A DNA stretch of 64,000 bases from Eutypa lata (Eukaryota; Ascomycota; Sordariomycetes; Xylariales; Diatrypaceae). The translations under genes were made by a program, and so were the position numbers. Below, one piece after another: positions 27,382 to 37,829 of this stretch; positions within the stretch are counted from its first letter, which is position 1, and each line of letters starts with the position of its first letter. The DNA lies in assembly GCA_022661535.1 (NCBI GenBank), contig JAKULF010000004.1, positions 4,712,001-4,776,000 on the forward strand, written 5' to 3'. The notes under the pieces are model-generated. The model was not told the DNA's origin, did not search any database, and worked only from the letters and a program-made list of their open reading frames with translations.

Positions 27382-28360
27382 AAAGAATTTTGCCTCTGGA
27401 GCTCCCAAGCACACACATACCCACACACACGCATCCGTCTATTGCCCATCCGTATCGACGATCTTTACTTCCTTCTCGGCCTTATACCATATATTATACC
27501 CAAGCCTGGCCATGGACCGGCACGATTTACTTGTTGCTTTTTTCTTCTCTTTTTCCTTCTTCTGTGTGTTCTCGGATGTAGATGTCGATAAGGGCTAGCA
27601 TAATGGGAAGTGGGATGATGAGCGCACGGCTTACGCGTCGGGGTATGTATAACTGCCAATAGTTAGATCCGTCCGTATCCGAAGGCCCGTTCTCCCTCCC
27701 CGGTAGGGAGCGAATGTGAACATTGAGGGTAATGCTGTCCCAAGGAAGATTGATGATGAATGACCGAGGGTCCCCGCTCGAGCTTGCTAGCCCGCGGTTA
27801 GGTGGCACTTTTAATGGCATATGAATAAGTAAGCAGTCTGTAATGATGTTGAGACATACCTACCTGCGTAGCTATCAACAAGCAGCAATAATAAAGGCGC
27901 ACTAGCGAAAACAAAACCGCGGTATTCTTTGTGATATCTAGAATAGAACTAAAACTTCCTTCTCAGTAAATGATCAGAAGAACAAAGACACCTAGTTAGC
28001 CATGACCTGTTTTGTGTACCTAAGGGGAAGAAAGCCCAAATCAAAGACAGGTGTCGCCCTCAACTAAGTAACTTACATATGATGCCCTTAAGCAAGTGTT
28101 CTTCTTCTAACCAACAGGAGCCGTAGTGTTGCCGTTACTGGTGGCTTCATCTGCCGATCGCCATGCCACTTCACCATAGTTTGGATACGGCAGTATCAGT
28201 ATTCAGTATCTTAGCCATCGTCGTTCTGTCCTATGCCTACGGCTATTATGACTAGCTAGAGCAACTACGGAAAAGGGGGAGGACATATGAAGGATAGTTC
28301 CATCACTACCTTCATCCAGCATATACACGCGTACTTTCTCCCCCCTCCCCTTCTCTCTTC

Positions 28361-28395
<35 letters not shown>

Positions 28396-28408
28396 TCTCT
28401 CTCTCCCT
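27382..28408. other. Intergenic region between convergent genes
   Basis: No gene is supported. It holds the 3' regions of the GH3 gene (+) and the zinc-finger gene (-). A CACA-rich tract overlaps 27409-27432 and a pyrimidine-rich run lies at 27530-27570. Confidence 0.6.
28353..28394. repeat. TC/CA dinucleotide microsatellite
   Basis: An uninterrupted TC run switches at 28381 to a CA run. It lies about 15 bp beyond the stop codon of the zinc-finger gene on the minus strand, so it is probably in that gene's 3' untranslated region. Confidence 0.9.
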
Positions 28409-30318
28409 CTATCCTTCCTTCTCACAGCCTAAGTATGGGATTGGCTGGGCCTTAGTCTGGGCCTCATGGAGATCCTTGGCCATCGTGAGATGTCTTCGCA
28501 TGCAACGGTTGGCAGTCTCAGCCATTGAAAAGTTCCCCCCGCACTTGCCGGTCTTCTTGCCCCACGGGCAAGAGAACCTTCCATCCGGCATATCAGGCTT
28601 TTTTTGGATGTGGCCGTGCTCTTCGGTCGTGTGGGCGACGAGCCGGTGGTCGACATCGGCCGTGTGGCCGCAGACGGCAACATCGGCGTCCTGGCCGACA
28701 GGGAAGTAACACTTCAGACCAAGGTGCGTTTCCAACTTGTGTTGACGCAGGGTCCTTTTGTTCTTGCAAAGCTTTCCGCATTTATCGCACGGGATCGGCT
28801 CGGTAGGAGTGTCCTTCTTAGTAGCAGTCTTCTTCTTGCCAGACGTCTTTCTCTTCTTGCTACGCGCTGCATTCTATCTCTGTTGTTAGCTTTTTTGTCT
28901 TCCGGGTCGATGAACATTCCATCCATGATACGAAAAATAAGCGACGAACCTGTCCCATGCCCGAGTTGCCCACATCCACATCAGCACGAAGAGCCGGGTC
29001 CAGAAAGTCGTTCACGTAAGATTGATCCTATATCCATATTATTAGCATTGGTTGAAACACGTGTAGGAGAAAATAAATCCGCTAACCTGTGCGATAGGGA
29101 AACCGTTTGCGCCATCGGCGACTTGAGCAGGGATACCGAAGGGATAGGAGACATCCTGTATCTGTGTTAGCCTTGAGCAATAGTATATATTATAGGGAAT
29201 GGGAAAGCAAGCGAACGCACCTCGGCCATTGCGAAACCATTGTGACAGCTTGCATCGCCTCCCTATCTTGGTGTTAGCCTCTTTCGAAGGTACATGGGTA
29301 GGTGATAGAGGAGGGGAGGGGGAGTGGAGGGGGAGCTAACCTGCGACATGTCGTACGACATGTTGTAGAAACCCTGCTTTGGGTGATTCTCCGTACAACC
29401 GTGGCTATGCTAACCTGGTGTTAGCTTCAAGTGACAGCAGCATAGTTGTAAGCAATGGAAAAAGAAAAGGACGTACCTTGATTGCGAAACTGTCGTAGGT
29501 GTTAGCGGTCTCCTCTCGAAGAGAGCCCGAATTATAGCCGTTCTATCTTGATATTAGCCTCTGTCGAAGATATACAAATAATAGAGAGGAGAGGGGAAAA
29601 GAAGAAGACAAAGAAGAAGGAAAAAAAAAAGAAAAGAAAAGAAAACGAACCGGATACATCGTCGGGTAGGGCGCCTCGTTTGGGGCCATGGTTAGGAGAT
29701 CCTTAGGATGACCCTTGCTGTACTGTCCTGGTGTTAGCTTCGAGTGACAGTGTATACGTAATGATAGTGATAGAGGGGACGAACATCATGACCGTGCTCG
29801 GCGCCAGGCTTCTGGACGAAAGGGTTGAACTCATCATCGTAATACTATGTCGATATTAGTTAAACCCGATCAACAATATGGAAAGGGTAGAGTAAACAAC
29901 GAACCTCCGCCATAGTCACATCATCAGCGGATTGGTGATGATGGGTAGCAGGATACTTGCCCGCCTGTTTTCGATATCAATTAGCTTCCATCAGTAGTTT
30001 TTGTCGAGGTAAGTAATAGGTATGACAAACCTTCTCGGACTCGCCCAAGGAACCAACATGACCCTTAGAAGAACTCTTCTGATGTGCCACGCCCTCGAGC
30101 ATATCGATGAACTGGCGGAGATGATGGGCGTCCCAGTCCTTGAACAGGGCCGGGTTAATAATATCATACGAAGGGCCCTCCATCTGCGGAAGCAGAGGCG
30201 GGAAGGCTTGCCCGGTCGTAAGGTTAGTGGCACCCTGATAATAATGTGCCTGCTGCTGATGCTGCTGCTCCCGGGGACCTGGGGAGATCTGATGGTCCAT
30301 AGGGCAATCCATCATCAT
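28409..30318 (-). CDS. C2H2 zinc-finger protein with nine phase-0 introns
   Basis: Ten exons were assembled: 30031-30318, 29905-29964, 29785-29844, 29651-29722, 29477-29542, 29341-29409, 29221-29262, 29087-29155, 28950-29027 and 28409-28873, about 422 aa. Every intron is phase 0. Exons 2-9 encode only 14-26 residues each, rich in Tyr, Asp, His and Gly (for example DDEFNPFVQKPG and DVSYPFGIPAQVADG), with no known domain. Exon 10 holds a basic nuclear-localisation-like run (SKKRKTSGKKKTATKK), a canonical C2H2 finger (C-x2-C-x12-H-x4-H, from CDKCGKLC), and two further Cys/His-rich fingers starting near CYFPVGQ and SCPWGKKTG. A nuclear DNA-binding role is inferred. ATG 30318 is the first of three tandem ATGs. 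A branch/acceptor-like signal (CTTAACTAATTC, then CACTTAG at about 30343) hints at a further upstream exon or 5' UTR intron. Exact borders of exons 4 and 6 were chosen to keep the frame. Confidence 0.75.
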
Positions 30319-31447
30319 TGAAGGGATGAAGACCGGGTTTCTAAGTGCGTTCAAGTGTGTGCGAATTAGTTAAGACTGTTGTTGCGTGTTGGGAGAAGGA
30401 CAAAGTTGTGGACATAAACTGTCAACAAAAAAGTTGTAGTTGGAAGATGAACAGATAGATCAGTTCGTGAGGACAGATGAATGGGTGTGTAGGTTTTTGG
30501 AAACTGGAAGTAGCCCACGGATTTTTAATTAGGGCAAACAGAAAAATAGGAAATTACCCCTCGCTCTCATTGTAAGTAGCATGCGAGAGAGAAAAAATTC
30601 GAGCGTTACCCGCTTATTTGAGGCCGACATCTATAGTCGACAGCAAGGTTCAAGATAGTTGCATCGACATGGCCAATATGCCGGGCACCCGCTTTATGCC
30701 GGGCACCCGCCTTTACGTGGGAACTACCATGAACTACAGTTAACAGTTAAGATACCAACATTGGGAAACAAGTATGGCATTGGACGCTGGAGTTCTAATG
30801 CCCCCAATACTGACTATAGGGTTCATGATTATATCCTCGCCCCTATTCTCTACCAGTCACCACATAACATCAACATGAACTTCAGTGCTTATGTCTACAT
30901 CATTAGTCACCATGCTCTTAACAAATTGATGAATTATAGTGTAGTTAGCAGACCAGTCAATCACATTTACTGATCACAAAGAAATTTACGTCTGTGATTG
31001 TGTGTCCGAAAGACCTTTGGCAAACTTGGTTACCCCTTTTAACAGACTTTAGCTCTACATAGTATGTAGTTACGTAATTCCATGACGGCACGTGACTTCA
31101 TCCCGATTATAATGTTCACAGTTGTTATGTATACGTATATGTAGTTCATTATTAAGTTAGCAGGTATGTTATACAGAGGTCCCTAACCCGCGCGTCCACC
31201 TTCCCGTCCAGCCTACCAGCCTAGCCTTCATTCATGACTTTTTTGTTCAACGGTGATACCAAATGGCAAGAGCAAAAAACCACACCGGTGTCCCCTCTGT
31301 CCTGTATCACCACTCCGTGAAAATCCAATGCTGAATGCACACACACACACACACAGCCTACCAGGCATTCAAGTCGTTCGAGTACCTTAGTTAACTAACA
31401 ATGTAGTCTTGAGACACCCCTCTCTGTCTTATCTACTTACTAACTGC
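30319..31447. other. Intergenic region upstream of the zinc-finger gene
   Basis: No gene is supported. It contains the likely promoter and 5' leader of the zinc-finger gene, an 18-bp direct duplication (TATGCCGGGCACCCGCYT type) at about 30677-30713, and the CA microsatellite listed separately. Confidence 0.55.
31338..31355. repeat. CA dinucleotide microsatellite
   Basis: Nine CA units in a row. It lies about 90 bp outside the left LTR, with no coding context. Confidence 0.9.
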
Positions 31448-31672
31448 TGCAATAGGGCTCAGTGCCATGCACTGAGCTGCCACTATAGCCACATACAGCC
31501 TAGTTATCTAGGTGCAAGGTACCTACGGTCTATATAATGTCAACTTGTTGACCTTTGTATGAAAAACACTTAGACTAAAAGACACCAAAGCATTATACAT
31601 TCCTTCCACTTCCCGCTCTTGGTTATGGCTAGAAAAGGTAGATTATACTAGCCCATACTGCTACCCATTACA
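31448..31672 (+). repeat. Left LTR
   Basis: It pairs with 34171-34397 in the same orientation with one short indel. This copy keeps many CpA and TpG dinucleotides that are TpA in the right copy, so it appears the less mutated of the two. It contains TATATAATG (a possible TATA element) in its middle. Confidence 0.8.
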
Positions 31673-31674
31673 GT

Positions 31675-31731
31675 TGGCTACCAATATAAGGATCGAACTC
31701 ACGATCTTCCAATTAACAATCGAAAAAGTCA
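31675..31731 (-). other. tRNA-Asn-like 3' half, probable primer-binding site
   Basis: Read on the minus strand it gives an anticodon-arm-like ATTGTTAATT (anticodon GTT, Asn), then AAGATCGTGAGTTCGATCC as variable and T arm, an acceptor-like stretch and a terminal CCA that abuts the LTR by 2 bp. A primer-binding site needs only the last 10-18 nt of a tRNA; here similarity runs through the T arm into the anticodon arm. The D arm is not recognisable, so it is not an intact tRNA gene. Confidence 0.5.
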
Positions 31732-32289
31732 CAATATCTACAGTTGCAAGGGAGGCTTTCGCCTTCAGTTTATAGGAAATATGGGCTCATCTGGCTCCTG
31801 ATCACTTGTATCTCTCCCCTTCAGTCATTACAAAATTTGTTCCATTCCATTCTATTAGCTTGCTGCAGTTTTGCTGGGCAAAGCTACGTTCGTCATTATC
31901 ACCATCAGTTCCGTACGGCCCAGCTTCATCACTTACGCCGTCACTTTTGGCTTCATCAAACAATTTCGACAATTCTACATCTGATTAGTATAGTAACACC
32001 ATGTAATTCCGATGGTGGCACGTCCCAAGGGCTTATGGCCTGCCAAGACCTTTAACAACTTAAATGCTAAAAGGTCTAAACCGAGGGCTTTCTGAAGCCA
32101 TTCGTATCCACCACTTTGCAGAATTTGTCGTATTACAGCCAAGCTAATCAGTTACGTCGCCAGGAAAGGTCAGAAAATAGCTGACCAGACACATCATGGA
32201 CGAATTCATCCATTTCTCGTCACCAAGTATCCTCTAAGATATCCATTTGCCGCTGCTGCTGATTACTTCTTTGTATCCCACTTCACATA

Positions 32290-32721
32290 CTACAATTGTG
32301 TCCATAGGTCGACCTGCTGCTCGATACCGCGAATTCCGTATGCTCCCTTCAGAGCTGCATACATTTCTGTTCCTTTGTTGATGCTGGCGACGATAGCCAT
32401 AGGACCATCCTTGATGTTGTTGATGATGGCGGTCGCGATTTTGGCTTCGTCGATACTAGTCAGGTTGGCTTCAGCACCTGCTACGTATCCTGCTCCCATC
32501 AGCGCCACCCAGAAGGACGTCTTCCACATCTCCCAGTTGCTGTCACCTAGCAGCTGATTCGCTTCGGTCATCTCGAAGGTGAAGTTAGTCCAATCCAGGT
32601 ACGTAACAACCTTCGACCCTTTGATTCCGGTTCCGTTCCCACCGTTTCCATTGGCTAACAGCTGCTTGACTTGATCCTTCAGGTCATCCACCTGCTGTTG
32701 TAGTTCCTGTTCCGATGCCAT
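32290..32721 (-). CDS. Truncated Copia gag-like protein
   Basis: About 143 aa from ATG 32721; the frame is open upstream of it but has no other ATG. A short N-terminal coiled coil (QELQQQVDDLKDQVKQLL) and a Gly/Asn linker precede a segment with LLGDSNWEMWKTSFWVAL and INKGTEMYAALKGAYG. This is the pattern of the Ty1/Copia gag N-terminal domain (UBN2/DUF4219-like), which forms the particle shell around the element RNA. The stop comes right after VDLWTQL, well before a zinc knuckle or protease, so this is the front third of a gag at most. It has no premature stop inside, so it may be a recent fragment or may be retained. Confidence 0.72.
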   Translation of the reverse strand: MASEQELQQQVDDLKDQVKQLLANGNGGNGTGIKGSKVVTYLDWTNFTFEMTEANQLLGDSNWEMWKTSFWVALMGAGYVAGAEANLTSIDEAKIATAIINNIKDGPMAIVASINKGTEMYAALKGAYGIRGIEQQVDLWTQL

Positions 32722-32735
32722 TGCTGACAAGATTC

Positions 32736-32855
32736 TGTTCCTTCAGCTACAACCCAAGCCGAATACCTAGTCGTCGACTGACCAAGCCGATAAGTTCCTT
32801 CAGCTACAACCGAGCCGAATTGTTCCGTCTGTTCCTTCAGCTGCTATAGCCGAAT
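32736..32855. repeat. Three imperfect copies of a 26-29 bp unit
   Basis: The unit GTTCCTTCAGCTACAACC plus AAGCCGAAT occurs at 32736-32764, 32794-32820 and (diverged) 32830-32855. It sits in the leader just upstream of the gag ATG on the minus strand. Confidence 0.8.
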
Positions 32856-33380
32856 GTATTTGTTTCGAAGTCTTCCTGCAAGTGAAGGGCCTGAATGGGG
32901 TGGACCAGAAGGATTGCTACCATATCAGAATATAAGGTCATGTCAGGTATTGCCAGAAAGCTTAGGTTCTGTATTGCTATCTGGGTCAAGATCCTAGGCT
33001 AGATATAGCCTGCTACAGCCTGCTGCTGCCTTGCCATGTCCTGGCTCCTTAGAGCCCCATTTACCCCTTTGTCTTCTTCAGGATCCTTAGGAACAATACA
33101 ACCACTTTGTCACAATACATCCTTTTATCCTAGATGCTGACAGCCGATAAAGGCAGCAGTAGAAGCTGCTACATACCACTTTGTCACCGCTATTCGTTCG
33201 TCGAGGCTAGCAATAGTCCATCAGCAAGACCACCTTGCCAATCCGGACCTACCAGACAAATTTACTACCACTCTGTACGCAATATTGTCTGACTGTCCCG
33301 ATCAGCCCAATTACTGCTATATAACTGCTATCCCTTGGCTCCGAACCTATACATCACCACCCCTTTGAATCGAAGGCAGC

Positions 33381-33413
33381 AGCAGTATGTACGTATGTAC
33401 GTACATACACTGC
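33381..33413. repeat. Inverted repeat (stem of about 13 bp)
   Basis: AGCAGTATGTACG and, downstream, CGTACATACACTGCT are near-perfect reverse complements separated by a few bases. The repeat lies inside the LTR-like part of the nested Copia fragment, so it may be part of that LTR rather than a separate element. Confidence 0.6.
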
Positions 33414-34170
33414 TATCCCATTTAGTAACACCACCACCCATTCGCTACCACCGGTAACTCAACATTTTGATCACACATTTTATGAGACGATTTATATACG
33501 TACGACCCAGATACAGACCCAGATACGAACCAAATACTCAAAACGCTTATTACAAAATCCCGGGCCAAGATAACCGCCAGAAACGGGGACGGCCATGGTG
33601 CAAATCTTCTGGCTACGTAAGAGCCTTATACGTTGGTCAGAAGGGAGCGCAGATACATTTATTTCCACGAACCAAAACGCTTTTTGTATAATTAAGAATT
33701 TGCCAATTTTATATGTGATCCGGTATACCAAGTCTCAGAGGTCACCACCGCCATCAGAAGGTGGAAGGTAATCAGGTCAGCTTCAGAGCCTATCTAGGGC
33801 TTCAGGGCTTGTAGGGCCTACGGCAAGAAGGATAGGGCCTAGTCTATAGGGCGTAAGGACCCTAAGGGTGTCACCTCACGGGAGGTTATTCAGTAATTCG
33901 GATACATACAGTGTAAGTCAGCACCAAGGAGGTGCAAACAAAGGAGGTCAGGGCCTATGACCCCAGACCTATATAGAGACAGATCAGTCAGATTTATATG
34001 GCATTTTTCCTATATTTGCTCTGAGGCATAATGTGCCACAATTGTTTTCTTTCCACACAGCCACCTAGCTTTTATCTTTCTGTTGTTTTTGTTTTTTCCT
34101 CCCTTTTTTATTATTATTTTAATTTCGTATACTCGGGCCGGAACGACCTTTGATTATACAAAGGGAGGAT

Positions 34171-34397
34171 TGCAATAAGGCTCAGTGCTAAGCATTGAGT
34201 TGCCATTATAACCATATATAACCTAGTTATTTAAATGCTTAAAGCATTTACGGTTTATATAATACCAACTTGTCGACCTTTGTATGCAAAATACTTAAAT
34301 TAGAAAACATTAGAGTATTATATGTTCCTTTCACTTTTCGCTTGTAATTATGGCTAAAAAAGATAGGTCATATTAGCCTATACTGCTACCTATTACA
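34171..34397 (+). repeat. Right LTR, transition-mutated
   Basis: Same repeat as 31448-31672. Nearly all mismatches read as C-to-T or G-to-A in this copy, and many turn CpA or TpG into TpA (for example GCCACATACAGCC becomes ACCATATATAACC). Only a few changes go the other way. This is the expected mark of repeat-induced point mutation. Confidence 0.8.
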
Positions 34398-34531
34398 CTG
34401 CCTGCTTGTCTATCCACAAACCGACTTGGAGCGAAAACAGCCTTGTTTTCCAAACAAGGCCGCATAGATATACGCAACCGGTAAACCATATAAAAGCTTA
34501 CAGAACTGTCCTCCTTTCAACACTCTCTACT

Positions 34532-36795
34532 TTAACCCCTGTATGTGAGATAGGCCCAGAAAAGCACCGCCATCCAGACCACCCTCCAACATGTGGTCCA
34601 GATTTCCCTGGTGACTAGAGCAAGGGTGGTACGTGGGCGTGCTGCCGGCCGCCACATATTATCCCGTGACTTGCCACCGTCATAGGATGCATCTCTCCTG
34701 ATTTCGATTCTGGGCCCTCTGTTTTCTGCCCAGCCCCACTTCCCCGTGCCGCCTGCCTTGCTCTTGGGCTTCGGGGATGCATTTCGCGCTTGTGCCACCA
34801 GCCCATTAGACAACGATGCGCCTCTGGCTCTGGTAGACATGAAACGACCCCCCAGCGGAGCGGCGGCCGAGTTCCCAGAGGATGTAGAGTTGAAATCGTA
34901 ACTGGCCTCCTCCTCGTTCTCGGTCTTAGGTTTGAATATGGGAAGAACCGCGGAGGGTGCTCGCTGCAGAGGATCGAGAGCAAAAGGTTGAAGCTTGAGC
35001 ACTGGTACAAGGAAAGCCCTAGCGACAAGTACCAGGAGGGTTAGAAGACCTAAGGTGGCATACGTCATATAAGTCGAGATCTGATTGGGTAGCAAACAGA
35101 GATGAGTCTGCAGCGTCGTTTGAGGAGAACCCGGTAGGGGGTTTCCTTGTGCGTCAACAGGATTATATAGTGAGACCATTTGAAAACCCGGCGTTGGCAC
35201 GCCCATAGCCATACTGAAACTCTTGACAGTAATCTCGCGAAGGTCATCATAATCAGAATGGACGACTTCACAATAATCATGGTCGTCCCCTGAAAAAGCA
35301 TGCTTCACGTTTCCAATCTCGTTGACTAGCTTGACAGTGTCCTTGCGGTCCAATACATTTTGATATTGGTATCCGCCCGAAACACTGATCGCATTGCGAT
35401 GGTCAGGCACCACAGGGCCAGTTTGACCATCAGGGGGTGTTGCTGGTGGCCAGTGCTCCCGAAACGGGCCACACGGTGTTCCGGGAGCACGGTAGAGCGG
35501 AACATGCGACAATAAAATTGTCGGGAAGTCCGGGGTCCCCTCTCCTCGGTCCATTGTAGGGAGATCAGAAAGAGCGGCGGAGTTAAGGTCCTCCACCGTG
35601 TGCGGGAATGTAAGTTCGTCTGATTCTCCCCTCCAGAATCTTAGTTCCTTCTCAACGACTCTTCTTTTAGTGGATTTGACATCTTTAAGGAATTCTGTCG
35701 CGGGTGCCCATATGCCTTCTAAGTCGACCTTCTCAAACATGGGGGACGTAGCGGCACTCAATGAGACGGTATCGACAGAAACGAAGGTGTGGTTTCCAAT
35801 GACGTCGACCCTGTTTGGGTCTCCAAAATATGAAATAAAACGATGCCTTGCTGGAATTTTCACCTCGGCCCCAAAACCGATATCGTGGTTCCCTGTTAAG
35901 CTGGAGATCAATTTTCGCCCTCTCTGACCAGGACCCGGAGAGTCCCCTCCCAAGTTCCAGGTGTCATAGAAGATATCTCCGAATCGGCCATATTCTTGTA
36001 GCCAATATTCCTCGCCATAATATTTATGCCATTCTTTCAATAGCTTTCTTTCTTCGGCCGGCCGATGATCTTTCGCCCACTCGGGGTCGTCAAAATCCCC
36101 ATGCGCTGTCTTCCACTCTCTACCACCATCGAACAGATCGCCAAGAAAGAAAAGGGTATCGGGATGAAGAACAGTCTCTAGTTGTATATAGGACCTCCGC
36201 ATAAAGTTATCAGTTATGCGCATAGTCAGAGGATTGATAGGCCAGGGTCGGCCGGGGTAAGAATGCGGGTCGATGATCTGGGGGTCGGCGACGAATATAA
36301 GATGATGTGGCTTCGCTTCTGGGGGCTATTGGTTATAATATCAGTCAGCATCATCAGCTTGGGACAGTGGAATTGTTTTTATTTTTGTTTTGTAGTAGAG
36401 ACAGCTCTTACCCAGTCCTCCCAGTGGTCCCAATCGCAACTTCGAACCTTAGTCGCGAATATCCAGTGCTCACCCCAGAGGAATAAAAAGACCCAGAAAA
36501 CGACTATCAAGTGTGGGAAGCTCAGTATGCGTTTCCTTGCCATGTTCCTCCTGAACTGGTATCCTGCATGGAAGAGAAGGCCGGAGAAGCCCTGCTGGCT
36601 CTGAAGATGAGCATGCAGGTATGCCCAGAGCTTGCGCAGAAGTGCCCGGGCGCCTGCTAGTATATCGTCACATATAGATTGGAAATCGGCTTGATTGCGG
36701 TATTCGTACGACGTGGTAGCAGGTACGGGGATGGGAGCTGAGTAGCCATAACCATAGCCGTAGCCGTTCTGGCTATTGCTATAAGGCTGCGCCAT
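34532..36795 (-). CDS. cdc1: Cdc1-type GPI-remodelling metallophosphoesterase
   Basis: Two exons, 36412-36795 and 34532-36325, encode 725 aa; the 86-bp intron is phase 0. Cdc1 is an ER/Golgi membrane Mn-dependent phosphoesterase that removes an ethanolamine phosphate from mannose 1 of GPI anchors. The N-terminus has a (GY) repeat and one membrane helix at about residues 91-112 (LIVVFWVFLFLW). The calcineurin-like metal motifs follow: ADPQ (Asp142), GDLFDGG, GNHDIG, a SHVPLYR His block, and SGDDHDYC where most family members have GHDH-like residues. LLTLLVLVARAFL forms a second helix, and WMAVLFWAYLTYRG a helix at the extreme C-terminus. PHSYPGRPWPINP next to the first motif is characteristic of the Cdc1 branch rather than Ted1. 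The region between the last helices is Ser/Gly-rich and probably cytosolic. The stop is only about 135 bp from the right LTR. Confidence 0.93.
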
Positions 36796-37829
36796 GATGG
36801 TGGTGGCCTAGAATGTCAGCCATATATGCATATGATTGTGTCCTTAGTACGATCAAGAACTTCGCATCGTCATGTCATGCATGTTATGTCATGCCATGTC
36901 AAGTCAAGTCAAGAGGATTTCCTTGAGTAAGTAAGAATGGGGAATAGAGTATAAAATGACTGGTTGAAAGGTGAATGTCCCGAACTGTCAAGGGAAAATA
37001 AAGATCAAAGTAAACCTTATTGACCTGCCAAGTTTTGAAACAAAGTTGTACTGACCTGAAGTAACCGTAACTGTAATTGTTTAGTTAAACCAACCCTCTC
37101 AGCTCCAGGCACACGGTGTTAAGAGGAACGCGCTAAGTGAAGTTTAACTAACAGGCGATGACGTTTCCTGCACAGCCCGCAGCCGCGTCAGAGGTATCTG
37201 GACGCTAGGTCCTTAACCGTACAAATAACGAAGGGCACTGTACTGCCGGAAATCTGGGGACCGGCCAGGTAGCCTTAGAAGCTTTTTAGCGTTAGTTAAG
37301 CACCCAAACCATCTAAACTATCCAATGACGTTTCACTTTGTGTTCATCTCTTCTTGAAAGTACATGAGTTATGTCTTATTTTATAGTATCATTGATGTCC
37401 TGATATAAATAAACATACCTTTCCATTGAGGATATCAGAGTTTCTATTAGTACTAACTTGCCTTCGAGAGCGAAAGAATCAAACCCCAACATTTCCCTAG
37501 CTCTGCCCTCAATTAACTTAATTGGCCCACTCTAGAAGCCCCTTTCCCCCATTCTCGGTCCCAGCATTTCACTTTCCGTACCCTTTATTTTATACCCAAA
37601 CCGTGGTTCTACAGATGCTGCATTGGACATTTCACTTAATATCTGGGTAATATAAGATAAACATAAAAATCTTAAGCAATAGCAATAGCAATGCAAGGAC
37701 AAAAACAAAGGTCGGTTATAGGCTAAAGAGTAGTAGCAATATGTGGCACCAAGTATATCAGCCTGCCTTTCATGAAACAATCATAACCAAAACGAGATAT
37801 GAGTACCGTGTACACCTCTATATATGGGT
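36796..37829. other. Intergenic region upstream of cdc1
   Basis: No gene is supported. It contains the cdc1 promoter side, with a short CATGTCATGCATGTTATG-like repetition near 36870-36905, and the 3' region of the kinase-like gene. Confidence 0.55.

Larger units (their letters stand above)
32290..33464 (-). mobile_element. Nested reversed Copia fragment: LTR-like, leader and partial gag
   Basis: On the minus strand a TGTTGAGTTACCGG start at 33464 looks like the 5' end of a Copia-type LTR. It is followed by a long non-coding leader with tandem repeats and then the gag start at 32721. The far end, with protease, integrase and reverse transcriptase, is missing. The orientation is opposite to the enclosing LTR pair, which suggests a nested insertion later truncated. 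The left border is uncertain and no target duplication was identified. Confidence 0.5.
31448..34397 (+). mobile_element. Decayed LTR retroelement with non-coding interior
   Basis: Two direct repeats of about 225 bp, both beginning TGCAATA and ending ATTACA, lie 2.5 kb apart. Immediately inside the left copy a TGG-initiated tRNA-complementary stretch starts, as a primer-binding site would. Immediately outside the right copy's first base is a purine tract, AAAGGGAGGA (34160-34169), as a polypurine tract would be. Together these fix the element on the plus strand. The 4-bp CTGC before the left repeat and after the right repeat may be a remnant target duplication. The interior has no plus-strand gag-pol. 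It carries a reversed Copia gag fragment instead, so this is a non-autonomous or heavily eroded element. Confidence 0.75.

Noticed and set aside
28604..29170. 188-codon plus-strand frame inside the zinc-finger gene
   Set aside because: It crosses several minus-strand introns and exons and shows no motif. The minus-strand model gives a clean zinc finger.
31338..31355. CA run and other microsatellites as a possible CRISPR or regulatory array
   Set aside because: Simple dinucleotide repeats in a eukaryotic genome, with no spacer-repeat structure.
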